Assembly (NCBI RefSeq): GCF_901709675.1
Contig: NC_051106.1
Coordinates: 7,946,001 to 8,010,000, forward strand
Direction of reading: 5' to 3'
Origin: Syngnathus acus
Lineage: Eukaryota > Chordata > Actinopteri > Syngnathiformes > Syngnathidae
DNA: 64,000 nucleotides
Part shown: piece by piece, positions 26,340 to 42,049 of the stretch
Position numbering within the stretch: position 1 is the first letter of the stretch
How the letters are laid out: each line of letters starts with the position of its first letter
Made by a program: the position numbers and the translations under genes
The notes under the pieces: generated by a model
The model's input: the letters and a program-made list of their open reading frames with translations, nothing else
Told to the model about the DNA's origin: nothing
Databases searched by the model: none

Positions 26340-27931
26340 CCACATTCACTTTGTTTTAATTCTTTTGTACAAAATCACAGTTTTCATAAATAGTCTGTAA
26401 AAGCAGTAAAAATAAGAAAAAAATGGTATCAATCGTTTTGAGACGATCACACGTATCGTTGTTTACAATCCAAGCTATGCTGGGTTAAGGCCTCTCGATT
26501 TTGGCATGAGAACGATCAGTCCCTGGAACTCGTACCCAAAGAGGACTGGGCGGATCGTTTGGAAACGGGCGACTGCAACAATGGCACACGAGGCGGCTCC
26601 TTCCGAAAGGGCTTCCGTTTATCTGACGCCATTTTTGTTTTTAGAAAAGTGGCAGTAGCAAGGAGTGAAAAGTCACTCTGACATCTTTTTTTTTTTTTTT
26701 TTTTTTAAACTGCATTCCTATGAAAACCTCCAGTTAAAACCTTGGATGACATTTCCGCCCAAGGTTTTGCGTGCTAAAATAAAGTACTGCATATTTTTAC
26801 TGCGACCATTCAAGGAGCGAACATGTTAGAAGTCACGGGGAGTCCTCAAGGGGTTGAGTCCAAGTCTCATGTGGTTGTGAAAAACTTGTTCAGTCACTGT
26901 CATGTATTTGCCAGTCAATCGCTGATTTAGGGGAGAAATTTTATGGATGAATGAAAAAAGATTGTCACGTCAACAAAAGCTCCCAAGTGGTCAACAGAAG
27001 CATGGAGTGATTTGGTTCAGTGTCCTGAATGGTTTCATCCAGAGACAAGGCTCTGGAAACTCAGGAGTTAAACGGCTCAAATGCGAAGTTTGGTCCAAGT
27101 CTATAATAATTCCCAGTTTACTTGTTTCATGCAAGTCCAAGTCCACATCTCTACAAAACTGAAGACCAACAAGCGAGATCCTCCTGTTCCTCTGCCTTCT
27201 CCGTCCTTCATTATTGCTTTACAAAAACATCCAACATTGTTCTCGTCTCTCTCGCTGGGACAGAAGAGCGGGAACTTTTCACAGTTTGAGCTACGGCGAG
27301 TCTTGTAGTGGTCCGGGTTTCCCGAAAGGACCCGAAGGTTGCTGGTGTGTTTGGGGGTGTAACGAGTTCTTTGGAGTTACTTTGACTTGAAACATTGGTA
27401 CGTGTTATCAAAATAAATACCCTGGAAGCTTGGCACTGCTGGGAAAGAATTCTTTAAAAATAAATAAACTAAACTACTACGGAAAGCATAGAGCCCCTAT
27501 CCAAATAGACTTTTTTTTTTTTTTCTTCATCACCACAAAGGTACACTAAAATGTAGCTAACGCCTAAGCTAACTATTCATAGTGCTTTTTCTTTGTCATA
27601 TTTCCTCATTTCCAAACAAGCAATTGAATCAATCCGTGTATCATACCTTCATTTTCAATTGGCAATTAAAAAAATATTGTGAACGAGATCATTACTAAAT
27701 GCTCTTTTCCAGACTTCTGGCTCACAAACAATATCAATTTAAATATCAAAAATCGAGCTAAAATTTTCACCAATATTTAATTTGAGCCCAAATTGAACTA
27801 GAATCTTTTTTTAAAAAATTCTTCATTTTTGTGATTTAAAATGAAATAAATTTAGTCGATTTTACAATTGCCAATTTAAAATGAAAAATGAATGTTACAC
27901 GGATTAAACTGTTCCTAGCAACAGACAAAAG
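26340..27931 (-). other. Probable 3' UTR of the BICRA-like gene
   Basis: AT-rich sequence downstream (minus strand) of the BICRA-like stop codon. I see no canonical AATAAA on the minus strand, only a weak ATTAAA (26355-26360 region), so the end is unresolved. EXD2 and this gene are tail to tail. No other gene is supported. Confidence 0.35.
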
Positions 27932-30900
27932 TCAAGCCTTTGGTTGGCTCAGCTGGGAGTTCCAATGTCCTCGTGGAGCCTCACAAGTTGAGGCGCTGGT
28001 GACAGGCTGGTCAGGGGCCATGTTGAGGGGGCCCGCCGGCGGTCCCTGCAGGCGCTGTAGCTCCAGAATGCTGTCGATGGCGCTCTGCAGATGTTCGCTG
28101 AGCACGCTGTCTTCCCGTAGAGGCGGGCTAAGGGGGGGCGGCGGGGCGTCCAGCCTGAGGCATTTCACCCGCGGGGTTGGCGCTGAAAGAAGCTTTTTCT
28201 TTTTGGATTCTGCTCCGTTGGGGATCCTGTCATCGCGGCGAGAATGCTGTGCCGCTCCGCCGTTGGACAGGCGCCCCGCGTGATCCCGCTTGAGCCCAGA
28301 CTCGCCAATGGAACTGTGCACCACCTTGCGAGAGCCGCACTCCTGCTTGATGGTGAGCCTGAGAGCCCCACGTGAGCTGGAGCGGTACGTCTTCAGGCCA
28401 GGCGGGCGTTCTGACAATCTGGTCCAGGTTGGGGCCTGGGAAGGCGGTGGAGGCTGCGAGGTCCCCGGGGAGTGCGAGGAAGATGCTGAAGACGTCAAGG
28501 ACATCAGGAAAGCCTCTGAAACAACATTTTGAATTTTTTCTTATGCGACTCCACACTTCAATAATATTTTTGGATGTTTGATGGCTAACCCGGGTCTCTG
28601 TGTGCCCGCCGCCTGTCCTCCCCCAGGGAAAAGCGTTCTGCCTGCAGGAAGAGACGCTCCAGCATGACCATCTCAGCAGACGGACTCTCCTGCTGCAGGA
28701 AACGGTTCACACATTCATTTTTTTGTCAGGGCACACACTCAAAAAGAATCATTTTTTGTTTACCCATGTTTCCTTAACCAGCAGCTGCCTGTATTTGTTC
28801 ACCATGTCTTTAGTGCGCTTCAGCAGGAACCCCGACACCGTGTCGAACTCCTGGTCCACTGCAGGAGGAACCACATCACAGTGATGTTCAGAGCCCGGCA
28901 TGGGATTACTACAACATTGAGTTATCGGCCGACCTAAAGCTAAATCCTCCTGAGAGGGCGGGTGTCCGGCGCAGACGTGGTACGGCAACAGGCGGCGGGC
29001 AGCATCCGTCAGGGAGCAGAAGGCAGGGCCGGTACACGGGAGCTGGACCGCCAGGTGGTCCGAGCAAAGCAGTTGCTGGAACCTGAGGAAGAGTCGAGGC
29101 GGTTTTGTCGTGAACACAATACCACAGGTAGGTCTTGTCGGTGGTCTGACGAAACTATCCCACCTGTGTTGTCGGGTTGCTGGTGTTAAACTTTCCTCCG
29201 GCTGCAGCTCGACGCCTGCCAGCTGTGTCGCGCCAATGGCAAAAAAAAATCATGATTACGGCAGTAGTTTTAAAATGTCACTAGTTTTTATTTTCCCACC
29301 TGCTGACCACCCTCCGGAAGAAGGTGATGCTCCCGGGTGCTGGGAGATGGTGACCGGATATCGGGAGTCGGTACATCGCTCTCGACGACCAAGGCAGCTG
29401 TCGGTGCTGGCGTGAGAGATTTTTTTCATTTGTGTACAAAATGGCTGTCTGTCAACAATTCCTTCCGAGTAGCAGGGTGGAGAAACTCACTGTTTTGTGT
29501 GTGCTGTTGGACTGGAGTGTCCACCCTCTCTCCAGCTGAGGGCTCCGGCTGCTGTTGAGGCACTGGGAGGCCGGGGGCCAAAGAAGGCTCAGAGGGCAGG
29601 ACCTGGCATGGCGAGGAAAGCGGACCTCCATCGTGGATGAACAAAGCCTCCGAGCCCTCTAGTCCAGGGAGGGGGGTCGGATCAGGAAATGTGGCCGAGT
29701 CCTGGAGCGAAGGGGACGAGCCCAGCGTGCCCTCTGAGTCGGAGGGAAGCGGCGAGACATCTGCACACGGGTCCGACATGGTGGTCTCTGGCTGGCTCTG
29801 TTGCTCATTGTCCACCGGTGGGGTCAGAGAGTCCATCGGGACCGCCGGCACCGCTCCGACCAACAGGTCAGAGGTGACAGGAGAGTCGAGCGCTTGCTGG
29901 GGTACAAACAAACAGATGACTGATTGTTCTGTTCTGACTTATCGAAAGTGTGTCTCAAGTTCTGACCTGTTTTAGTTGTTGCATTAAGACTTGGTTCCGA
30001 CTCAGGGACTGGGCCACATCCTCCACCACTTGGGCTACGTCGGGAGTCGTAGGCGATTTCGGTGGGGGCGGCACGACGGTCGCCACGGGTGGCGAGGGGG
30101 CAACGGGCTGCACCGACACTTGCTGCTGGATCACCTGACCTAAGCGCTGCATGGGTGGACAATTAAAATGTAATATCATGACTGAGGTTTTCCCTGTAAA
30201 ATTACAAATATATTAATTTTGCCAAATTGTGATTCCATTCTACAGTTTTTTTTAAATGTTTTTTTCTTAAAATACTACGTAAACTTCCTACTTACTCTAT
30301 TCCACCAATATTCCAAAATGTAAATTTCAGTCTTTAGGTCATTTTAAAAGATTCCAAGTGCTACTGTAGCATGATTGTGTAAGTCACCTGTTGATGAAAA
30401 CTTTCCTCCGAGCCATTCCTCTCCTCTGGGATACTTCTCTCGGGTAAAAGCACCACCGAAGCCGTCTGGAGGCCCAGATGGGCGTCTGTCACGGCCGCCT
30501 GTGCGGGCTGAGCCGCGAAAGGCAGGCCCTGCACCACCGAGGGCGTATTGACAATGGAGATGGCAGCCAGGTCCGAGGGGAGCATCCCGGAGCCGTTGAT
30601 CAAGGTGATGTGGTTTCCCAGGCCCGGTCCGTGCACCAGGGCGGCCCTCTGCCCCTGCCCGCCGTTCACGTAGCTCCCGGCGAGCTGCGCCGGCATTTGG
30701 AAGACAGTAGGGGAGAATATGGCGGCCTGGCCGAGGGCGATCTGCCCCGTGGTGGTGAACACGGGGCTGAAGTTGAGCTGTCTTTGGGGCATGGTTAGGA
30801 TCTGCGAGCCATCGACGAGCTGCCCGTTGAAGGGAGACACTTGCGGGCCTGGTGGGGCGGCGGTCAGAAGAGGTCCTGCAGCGGGCTGGGTGATGGTAAC

Positions 30901-32579
30901 CTGGGGCTGACCCGGGAGAAGGAACTGGTTTTTGCCTTGAAAGAGTCCCTGAGGCTGGAGCATGAAGGATCCGCCTTGGTTGAGCAGCTGCAGGCTGACA
31001 GGTTTGGGGAGCGGCTCGGGGGCTGGTGTGGAAGGCTTCTGGGAAAGGAGAATATTTGGCGAGGCCGTCCCGGAAACGAGCGTAAGACCCGGCGCGGGTG
31101 TTTGCCCTAGCGGCTTCGGGCTGATCTGGACCAGTCTTGGTTGGATGCTGATGGGCAGCTTGGGTTGGATGGGATGGCGTGCTCGCTGCAGGACGATCCC
31201 CGGGGCCGGGGCGACAAGAGGCCGGGAGCTCACGGCTTTATGGAGGATCATACCGGAACCCTGAACCAAGGAAGTCTCCGGTGAGGGGGCGGGGAAAACG
31301 TTCCCAGGTAGTAGCCCCATCAGCTGAGGAGGTGGGCCGGGTTTTAGAGAGGGGCACCCCGGCCCCACGGCGAGCAGGGAGGGTTGCGGCGGCTCCACGG
31401 CCGCCTGAGTGTCTCTGGGCAAGGCCGTGATGCCGGGCTTTGCTACAAACGGCACCGCGGGGGGAGTTAGCACGGGCGGGTAAAGCAAGTCCCCCGTTTG
31501 GGCGACGGTCTGTTCCGTGATATCGGCCTCCTTCAGACTCTGCTGCAGGATGTCGCAGCAGGCCACTTCCTCTTCTTCTTTCGCTGCCACCTGCAAAACG
31601 AAACCTGATTAACAATCATCCTTTGACCCTTTCAGCTTGTTCACTTTGATATGTCATACTCCATTTGCTTGTACCTTGCAGAATGATAAAGGTTGTGATT
31701 CCTCACCTCCTCTTTCGACTGGCATCCAGGCTCAACTGGTGCCTCAACCAGGGGCTCGACCGGGGGCTCGCCCTGTGGCTCGACCGGGGGCTCGCCCTGC
31801 GGCTCCTCCACCTGCCCGAGGTCATCTGCGCCCTCGGGTGACGAGAGGAGGGCCTCCTCCAGGAATGAGAGATCCACGCAGCCGGACGGCGGCGTACTCG
31901 GGGAGCCTCCGTCATCCCCCAGCAACGAGACGGGACTCTAGAGGCCACACGGACAAGTACTCACAATAAATACTAGTTTCAAGTAACTGCAGATACCGAA
32001 AAAAACATTGTATTCACTTCCCACAACTGGCAAGTGAGAAGCCAAAATTGTGATTCCTGCCAATCGGCACTCACCGGGGCATCTGCGAAAAGAGACGTCT
32101 CCCCAGAGGAGGCGCTAATGAGCAGGTCTCCGCTGTGCAGCTGGCCGTGGGACAAGAGGAAATATTTTAGAGCATAAATAGAAGCAATCAAGGAGCAGGA
32201 GGTGAGATTTTTAGTCACCTCAGCCGTCCCATGAAGGAAGTCGTTCAAGGCTTGGGGGTCACTGAAATGCAAAAGAGTCCCAATTTCATAATGAGAATGC
32301 TCACTTTTCATTGGCAGTGTCATATTTTTGGAGGAATTAATGTCTACATGGACAATTGCAGCATTTCAAGTAAAAATGACAATTTCACAATTTTTAAAAA
32401 CTTGATTCTGGCATTTTTTTGTTAAACTGTAAGATGAGCACTTTTTCAACTACTGTATCTTTCTTCTCACATAAAATTACATTCTTTACCAAATATTCCC
32501 TTTGCTTTTTTCTGACCTAGTTTAGGACACAAACTCACCACAAAACATCAAGAAGACAAGTCCCGTCTTCATCCTCCAT
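27932..32579 (-). CDS. bicra: BICRA-like (GLTSCR1-family) subunit of non-canonical BAF complex
   Basis: GLTSCR1/BICRA-family proteins are core subunits of the ncBAF (GBAF) SWI/SNF remodeller and bind BRD4/BRD9. Thirteen coding exons on the minus strand: 32539-32579, 32219-32261, 32075-32140, 31707-31937, 30388-31590, 29967-30146, 29491-29896, 29300-29406, 29164-29222, 28934-29082, 28764-28858, 28590-28692, 27932-28515; total 3267 nt, 1088 aa, all joins in frame. Landmarks: start MEDEDGTCLLDVLCDPQAL, then NDFLHGTAE; an acidic DLSFLEEALLSSP; CDILQQSLKEADITEQT; a long Gln/Pro/Ala/Val-rich middle; the GLTSCR1 domain (AARRLLPYHVCAGHP...QEFDTVSGFLLKRTKDMVNKYRQLL...SAEMVMLERLF); and the C-terminal SEHLQSAIDSILELQ typical of BICRA rather than BICRAL. 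It is shorter than human BICRA (about 1560 aa), mostly in the low-complexity middle. The donor after 28934 (GTCGGC) is weak. Confidence 0.88.
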
Positions 32580-33720
32580 GTCCACTGCAAGAGGGAGATG
32601 TCGCATATTGGAAAAAACAAACAGGTCTGTAAAAATGTGTTTTTTTTAATTTCATTATGTGTTTTATTATCAGATTGGCCATTTATATATATTTATTTTT
32701 TTACACTTTTTAATGTATTGAACTTCAAATATATTTTATATGACGACTGCACCTACTTCACTGGCAAGAGGCTCCATACAGAGCGATCGGTGTGAGTGCT
32801 ATTGGCCGCCTCATGGGGAGCGCCGGCCGGGCTTGGTCGTCTGAAGGAATCGGTGGCTGCTGGACGACGATGGAGAGGGGGAGGAGAGGGGGAGGAAAGG
32901 GGGGCCGACGAGGATGTGACGGCTGCGGGGAGACGGCGCCTGCTGAAGCATGGCTGCTGCGGAGGCTCTGGAAATAGAACATAGTTCAGTGTACCCCTGA
33001 ATTTAAAAAATGGAGGGGGGGGGGGGCGGCGCTGGGGGTTGTTTACCTCACCGACAACCGCATTAGGACATCACGCCCCCACCTTTCCAAACGACCCCTC
33101 ATCTTAAAATAATAATGAGGATGGGTTTGAGGATAAATTTGATCAAATTTTTTTTTTTCTTCCACTTTGGGGAGGGGGGGGCGGTTGATGGGGATGTTGT
33201 GATATGAGAAAAGGGAGTGATGCTGACAAAAGATGCGGCGCGTGGAAGCGTCGCGGCCCCCACGGAGCAGCGAGACACGCGCGCACGCTCGCTCGTCGTC
33301 TTCTGGTAAAGAAGCGAGTGAAGATGGGGAGGGAAAAAAGGGGCAAAAAGGAGAAGACTCACCCCTTCTTTGTGCTTTATTGTCCTGTCAAGCGGGTCTC
33401 TGCGCCATCGATTCTCACTCAGGGCTCCTTTCAGATGCTAAACGCAGGAGGAGGGGGGCGTGGAGGGTGAGTGTGTGTGTGCGCGTGTGTGTGTGAGGGA
33501 TGGGTGGGTGTGAGAAACAGACGGCAAGAGTCGATCGCACGACACAAAGGTGCAGGGAGAGAGAAAGGGGGAGTGTGTGTGTGGGGGGGGGGGGGGTACA
33601 CGTAGCCTCCGTGAACATCAGCGGGAGGCAGGGCAAACAGCGGCCGTCTCCTGAGCATCTTTAGTCGGATGACGCTGGCGGTGAGCTCCTTTTCCATTTT
33701 TTACACTTTCAATTAATAGT
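32580..33720 (-). promoter_or_regulatory. BICRA-like 5' UTR / promoter region
   Basis: GC- and purine-rich sequence, including G-runs at 33006-33025 and 33170-33182 and GT/GA repeats at 33470-33600. A minus-strand acceptor-like CCAG occurs near 32967. The exact non-coding exons and transcription start cannot be fixed from sequence alone. Confidence 0.4.
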
Positions 33721-34287
33721 GAGAAATATTTTTTCTTGAAAAATGCAATCTTTTGTTGACAACTACAGCTACTCATAGTTTTTCAACTTTTTCTAAAATT
33801 AAAAGAGAAATTACAACTATGGATGAAATATATATATTGTTTGTAACCTTTTTTTTTTTTTTTCAGATTTCTTCTGAATGCATGAGTAAGACCCCTCCTT
33901 ACATCCCATCACGTAAAGGTAACCCAAATTAGATAAAAAGTTAACCCAGTGCTGAGATACTTATACAGCACCCATTGAATTGAGGATTTAACCAGCACGT
34001 TAAAATGTGAATCCAATAAAAATCACCCATAATGAGTTAAAGCTAATGAGAAATGGATTACCAGGTTAATCCAAGGTTCAAATGACATACAATCTTCAAC
34101 CCAATGTCAATTACAAAACAAACCATTGCGAAAGTATGACTTTTTATTTTCATAATGTAAATGAAGTCTTTATTTGTAACGCAGACCTTAAAATACAAAA
34201 TATGCCTTCCTTCAAGCGGGAAACAAACATCAACGGGAAACAATGCACACTGGGCTATAGGTAAAGAAGAGGACGACGTGGCTCTCG

Positions 34288-35129
34288 TCAGTTGGCGGCC
34301 TGTTGGGCCTGACGGCGCAGTAGCACGTAGATCTTCTCCTTGATCCAGTCCTTGTTGTTGGGCTGGTATGTCTGTGTGTCAGCGCGGTACCTGGCCAACA
34401 GAGCAGGGAAGGTGTTCTTTTGGTGTTTCCTTTTAGAATTACGGCCAAAAAGGATTGCGGCACTTACACCAAACAGCTGAGATCCGCCAGATCGTCAATG
34501 AAGTCAAAGAGCTGGCTGATGTCGTACGTGATGGATGGACTGTTGGGGTTCATCCTCTTCAGGTGCTCCTCGTACATCTTGCACACACCTTTTGTACAAG
34601 ACAGATTTGACAGAAAAGTGGTTGTGATTCGTTTCTACACGCTACAACCATGAGAGTCACTTTACCTTCCATGCACTCGTTGACAGACTCGTAGTCGGCG
34701 TACGTTCTCCCCTCGGGCCGCTTGGTTGGTTGCACCAGCAGGATGGTGTGAGACTATAAAGAGTGTTTAAGAATATGTTTAGCAGCCAAATGTACACAAC
34801 ATTCAGAAATGGCCAAGTAAGTTGGCATCTGAAGTACAAAACGAAATAAATAACTTGGCAAACATGATCGATTTTAATGGTAAGATGACTTTCTGTGAGG
34901 AACATTATTTCTTTACTTGGTTATTTTTCCAAAACAGAAAGTGGTTTGTTGTTAATTCATCACCGTTTCCGCCTCACTTGCTCATGTTTATGCTAACTTT
35001 TAGCCAGTAGCTAGCAGGCGGCATCGATTTCACTCATTCAAAATGCAAAATGAAAACAAAGCACCGGGTAACACGTTCGCGGTTGCGACTTGAAATGAAA
35101 ACTCTCATCGTGAACATCCCACCTACCAT
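34288..35129 (-). CDS. erh: ERH, enhancer of rudimentary homolog
   Basis: ERH is a very conserved small nuclear protein that dimerises and works in RNA processing, transcript elimination and cell-cycle gene expression. Four coding exons on the minus strand: 35127-35129 (just the ATG), 34666-34753, 34468-34588, 34288-34390; total 315 nt, 104 aa, exactly the family length. The protein begins [20 protein letters not shown], continues with [18 protein letters not shown] and [20 protein letters not shown], and ends QAQQAAN. The single-codon first coding exon is followed at once by GTAGGT. It diverges from PSEN1 and probably shares the intervening promoter region. Confidence 0.97.
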
Positions 35130-35698
35130 GCTTGAAATGTGGTTTGGGGTCGAGTTTTAAAAAGCTTCTGTCGGTTTTGCCGTGTCGCGTTTTAGCCGCT
35201 GTTGCTTGGACGAGTTGACCTTTAAACCGGAAGTACAGTGTAGAAAAAAGGCGACACTATTTAAATCAAATTTTTGGTCAATATTGAATTAAATTGAATT
35301 CCGTGTGAATGATCTTCATATTTCATATATTAAGTAATGAATGAATAATAAAACATTTGTGTGGATGTTTTTCCTAATGCCATCAGTGGGCGCCAACGTG
35401 TTGACCTCTGAACCGGAAGCATAAGTTTCTGCTAAAGAAACAACATACAAATACAATAGCAAAACATTCTTGAGTCTGTATTTTAGTTTTTAGTTGCAGA
35501 TAGATGGTTTATGAAGTACATTACATTGTTTGGATTGATATTTGCTCGTTCGGTTTGTTGGATTAAAAATCAGTACGGAACAAAATAACGGAAGCTAAAT
35601 GCGAACGAGGCAGATTTCAACAGCGCATCCCGGATGTTGGCTGAGCGAACAGGAAGAACAAAGAAAGGAAAGTACCCCGGTTCACTGCCCACATCCAG
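35130..35698. promoter_or_regulatory. Divergent ERH / PSEN1 promoter region
   Basis: Head-to-head spacing between the ERH start and the presumed PSEN1 5' exon. CCGGAAGT-like ETS sites occur at about 35228-35235 and again near 35412-35418 (CCGGAAG), and CGGAAGC at 35588. A candidate PSEN1 non-coding exon ends at a CCA|GTAGGT donor at 35698. Confidence 0.5.
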
Positions 35699-36639
35699 TA
35701 GGTATTCAACGCCCTATTCGTTCTTCGCTGTTTGTTGACGGTAAATTTGAATTATTTGAAGCTTTCTTGAGCAACTGCATTGTCACTAAGATGGCGTATA
35801 TGTAAATGTTAGCGTGTGACCGCTGTTTCTTGTGCCGCTATGTCATTGTTGCTAACTAGCTATCATTAGCGCCTCGGCTAAATGATAACATAAACAGATG
35901 TTTGTGTCAAATATTTCGTCCCCATGGTGCTGAGTAGCTCAGAAGCGACACTGCATTTATGGAATCTTTAGTATTGGTACCATACTGATAAAAGTACAAT
36001 TAGGGATGGCTTTGTCTTTAAATGGGCTTTAAATACAATCGATTTTTCCCTCATTGCTTACAGAAAAAAAAATCAAATAGATATTGTTTTTTTCCCCCCT
36101 CATTGTTTTTGCATTATTAACGTTTTGCTTTCAAAAAGACAAGTAGCAGCAGTATAACAGAATAAAATGTTAAAAGTGTAAAAGTTCCTCCTGAAAATTA
36201 TCCTATTTTGTCCGAAATGTACAATTATCATTACATAAAATTGTGATTTTTTTTTATACCTCGTAAAAATGTACTTAAAAAAAGTCGTTTATTGTTTTGA
36301 ACCTGTTTATCGTTAATATTTGAGTTTTTTTGCAGTAAATTACAATGTAATTAATTTCCATAGAATTAGGACATTTTCACAATTCTTTTTATACAGTGTT
36401 GTCCATATAAAACTGACTTTTCTGCAGAAAATTTGGACATTATTCTCTTAAGTTGAGGTCTTTTACTCTAGTTAGTTCCTCTAGTTACTTCCTCATACTT
36501 GTCCGTCCATATTCGGTGTTAATGATTAGTGAAACTCTCATGACTGATCATCGTTGACACAATCCTCCTCCCATTAGGGCAACGCCGACTTCATCATCAT
36601 TCGCCGTGCATGTGAGGACCAGCGCGGGCACGCCCCAAT

Positions 36640-40068
<3,429 letters not shown>

Positions 40069-41130
40069 CAGGAACACCTTATTCCTGATGGGAAAAACTC
40101 CATCACTCCGTCCCTGTGATTGGACGGGATGACTTTTTTTTTTCTTTTCTCCAGCTGAGAGGAAGAGAGGGCAGGGCGTTCCTTGCTTTTTTTTTTTTTT
40201 TTTTACCCCCCCCCCCCCATTCCTGCCTCAGGCTAAGCAACGCAAAACTCTGACTCTTAGCGAGAATGTTTTTCCACCTTTTTAATTTATGCCGAGACTG
40301 AGCCTTCCCGGTTCCCTGTACTGCCGGGGCAGCAGGTGCCTTGCTCAGGGACACCAGGAATCGCTGAAGCTCTCCTACTCACTCCTGGCCAGCGACGCCG
40401 GGATCTTCAAAGCAGACTTTGACTTTGACTTTTTCCACACTGTCTGTAAAAGACATTTTTACACTTTCCCACATCACACTGTACAATGAGGGGAACGAAA
40501 TGGACAAGACTCCGGGGGTAGGATCAGAGCCCAAACGGCACGTCTTCTGCAATGTCAGACCCAACGTGTTAAGTTTGTCGCTATCTGGCACGTATTTTTA
40601 CCTTGCCACGGGAATATTCCAACTTCATAGAGGCCGTAACGACACCGAGGGGGTAAAGTCGACATGGGAATTTCTGTACGTAAACGTCTAGCTGTGTCCA
40701 ATCGCTTCTTTGATTGTTCAAACCGACATAGAATGGGGCCTAGCGGATGTCTTCTCTATGTAAAAATCAAAGGCGAAAACAAATTCTGCATTTTCTCTCG
40801 GATCCAATACGACCATTTATTAGGAGCTTGAAAAGCTTGACGGGTGGCATCGAGACGGAATCTTTTTTCGTCTGGATGTCGGCTTGCTCAGAACGCCCGT
40901 TCGCACTGCGTCCGTCACACATCCGGACGTAAAGATGCAAAAGTTTTCAAACGGCTTGAATATGAATAATAATAACTAGCACTGAGTACGACACCACGTC
41001 ATCTCTTTTCTTACACACATTTTTTGTGTGAAGAATGGTCTGCTTGATTTTGTGTCTTTTTAACATGCGTTGTGTCTTTTGCAAGTTCAAATGTGTTCAC
41101 TTTTTTTTTTTTTTTTTTTTTAAATAAACA
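40069..41130 (+). terminator. PSEN1 3' UTR and candidate poly(A) signal
   Basis: AATAAA at 41123-41128 directly after a 22-T run. No other gene in this kilobase; it holds homopolymer C and T runs at about 40185-40220. Confidence 0.5.
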
Positions 41131-41540
41131 AGCAAAGAAATGGATGCGGGTTATTGTTTTCACCTTCCAATTTTGGATTTGATTTTGGTTCAATACATCC
41201 ATTTCAAAACAATTAAGGCATTTTGCACTTAGTTTTGAGGACTTTTTGAAGGCTTCCGAATTTTGGAAAGCTTTTTGTGTCTATTACAGTATGGCTGTCT
41301 CCAATGTCAGACATTTCTAGTGATTCTGTGTTCTTCTGACCGTCAAGGCCTTTTATGTAGCGTACCACCCATTTCATCAGGGCACTAATTTCAAGTGGCG
41401 TCTCCCGGCCTTGGCATCACCAGGATAGACCAACTAATGGGATTAGTTAGTATGAAGAACGAGAAGGATTAGGTGCGAATAATCACCTGCAGTCTCAGAC
41501 ACGAAAGAGCGAAAGACAGAGCGGGACTTTGACGACAACC

Positions 41541-41813
41541 ATGTCACAGGACAAACTGGAGAGCCTGGTTCGCCGCATGGAGGAGACTCTGTCCGAGATG
41601 GAGCAACTGAAGACGCATTGCGGCCGGCAGAATGACGAGCTGAGCCAGCTGGTGGTGGAACTCCGGCGGGAGAACCAAGAGCTGGTGGAAAAGTACGGGC
41701 AGTTGGCCGCAGACATGCGCCAGGCCCGCGAGGTCATTGAACAGCTCCAGGAGACCAAGTACGCCTTCAATGCCAAGGAGCGCCAGGCCCAAAAGCTCAG
41801 TCGACAGCTCTGA
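41541..41813 (+). CDS. Small single-exon coiled-coil protein, unrecognised
   Basis: A 90-residue open frame starting MSQDKLESLVRRMEETLSEM and ending RQAQKLSRQL. I do not recognise the family. The whole chain has a heptad pattern with Leu/Met/Val at a/d positions and charged residues elsewhere, so a parallel or antiparallel coiled coil is likely; there is no signal peptide or membrane segment. The ATG has a good context (ACAACCATGT). An acceptor-like CACCTGCAG lies at about 41487-41495, and an AATAAA at 42022-42027 follows 209 bp after the stop, which together look like a real terminal exon. GC content and codon use match the coding exons nearby, not the AT-rich flanks. It could be a lineage-specific gene, a retrocopy piece of a larger coiled-coil protein, or the last exon of an unseen gene. 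Confidence 0.65.
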   Translation: MSQDKLESLVRRMEETLSEMEQLKTHCGRQNDELSQLVVELRRENQELVEKYGQLAADMRQAREVIEQLQETKYAFNAKERQAQKLSRQL

Positions 41814-42021
41814 AAGAGAGAGCGCGGAAACCCGAAAGGAGATGGCACAAACTACGCCGGGCGGGTTTTGTGAAAGGATTTTTTTGTAGCCGTCTGGCGA
41901 GGGAAATTGGTGGTCGGCTATTTTGGGGAACGGAACTAAAAATACGTGGTCCCGCACAGGCGCATAAGTCGAGTGGATTGGACTGAAGGAAATGTCTAGA
42001 ATCGTTTAGGAAGCCCAAGGC

Positions 42022-42027
42022 AATAAA
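42022..42027 (+). terminator. Poly(A) signal of the coiled-coil gene
   Basis: AATAAA followed by TG-rich sequence (GGTTTTGTCTTT). Confidence 0.55.
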
Positions 42028-42049
42028 ATGAAATTCCAATATGCTTGGT

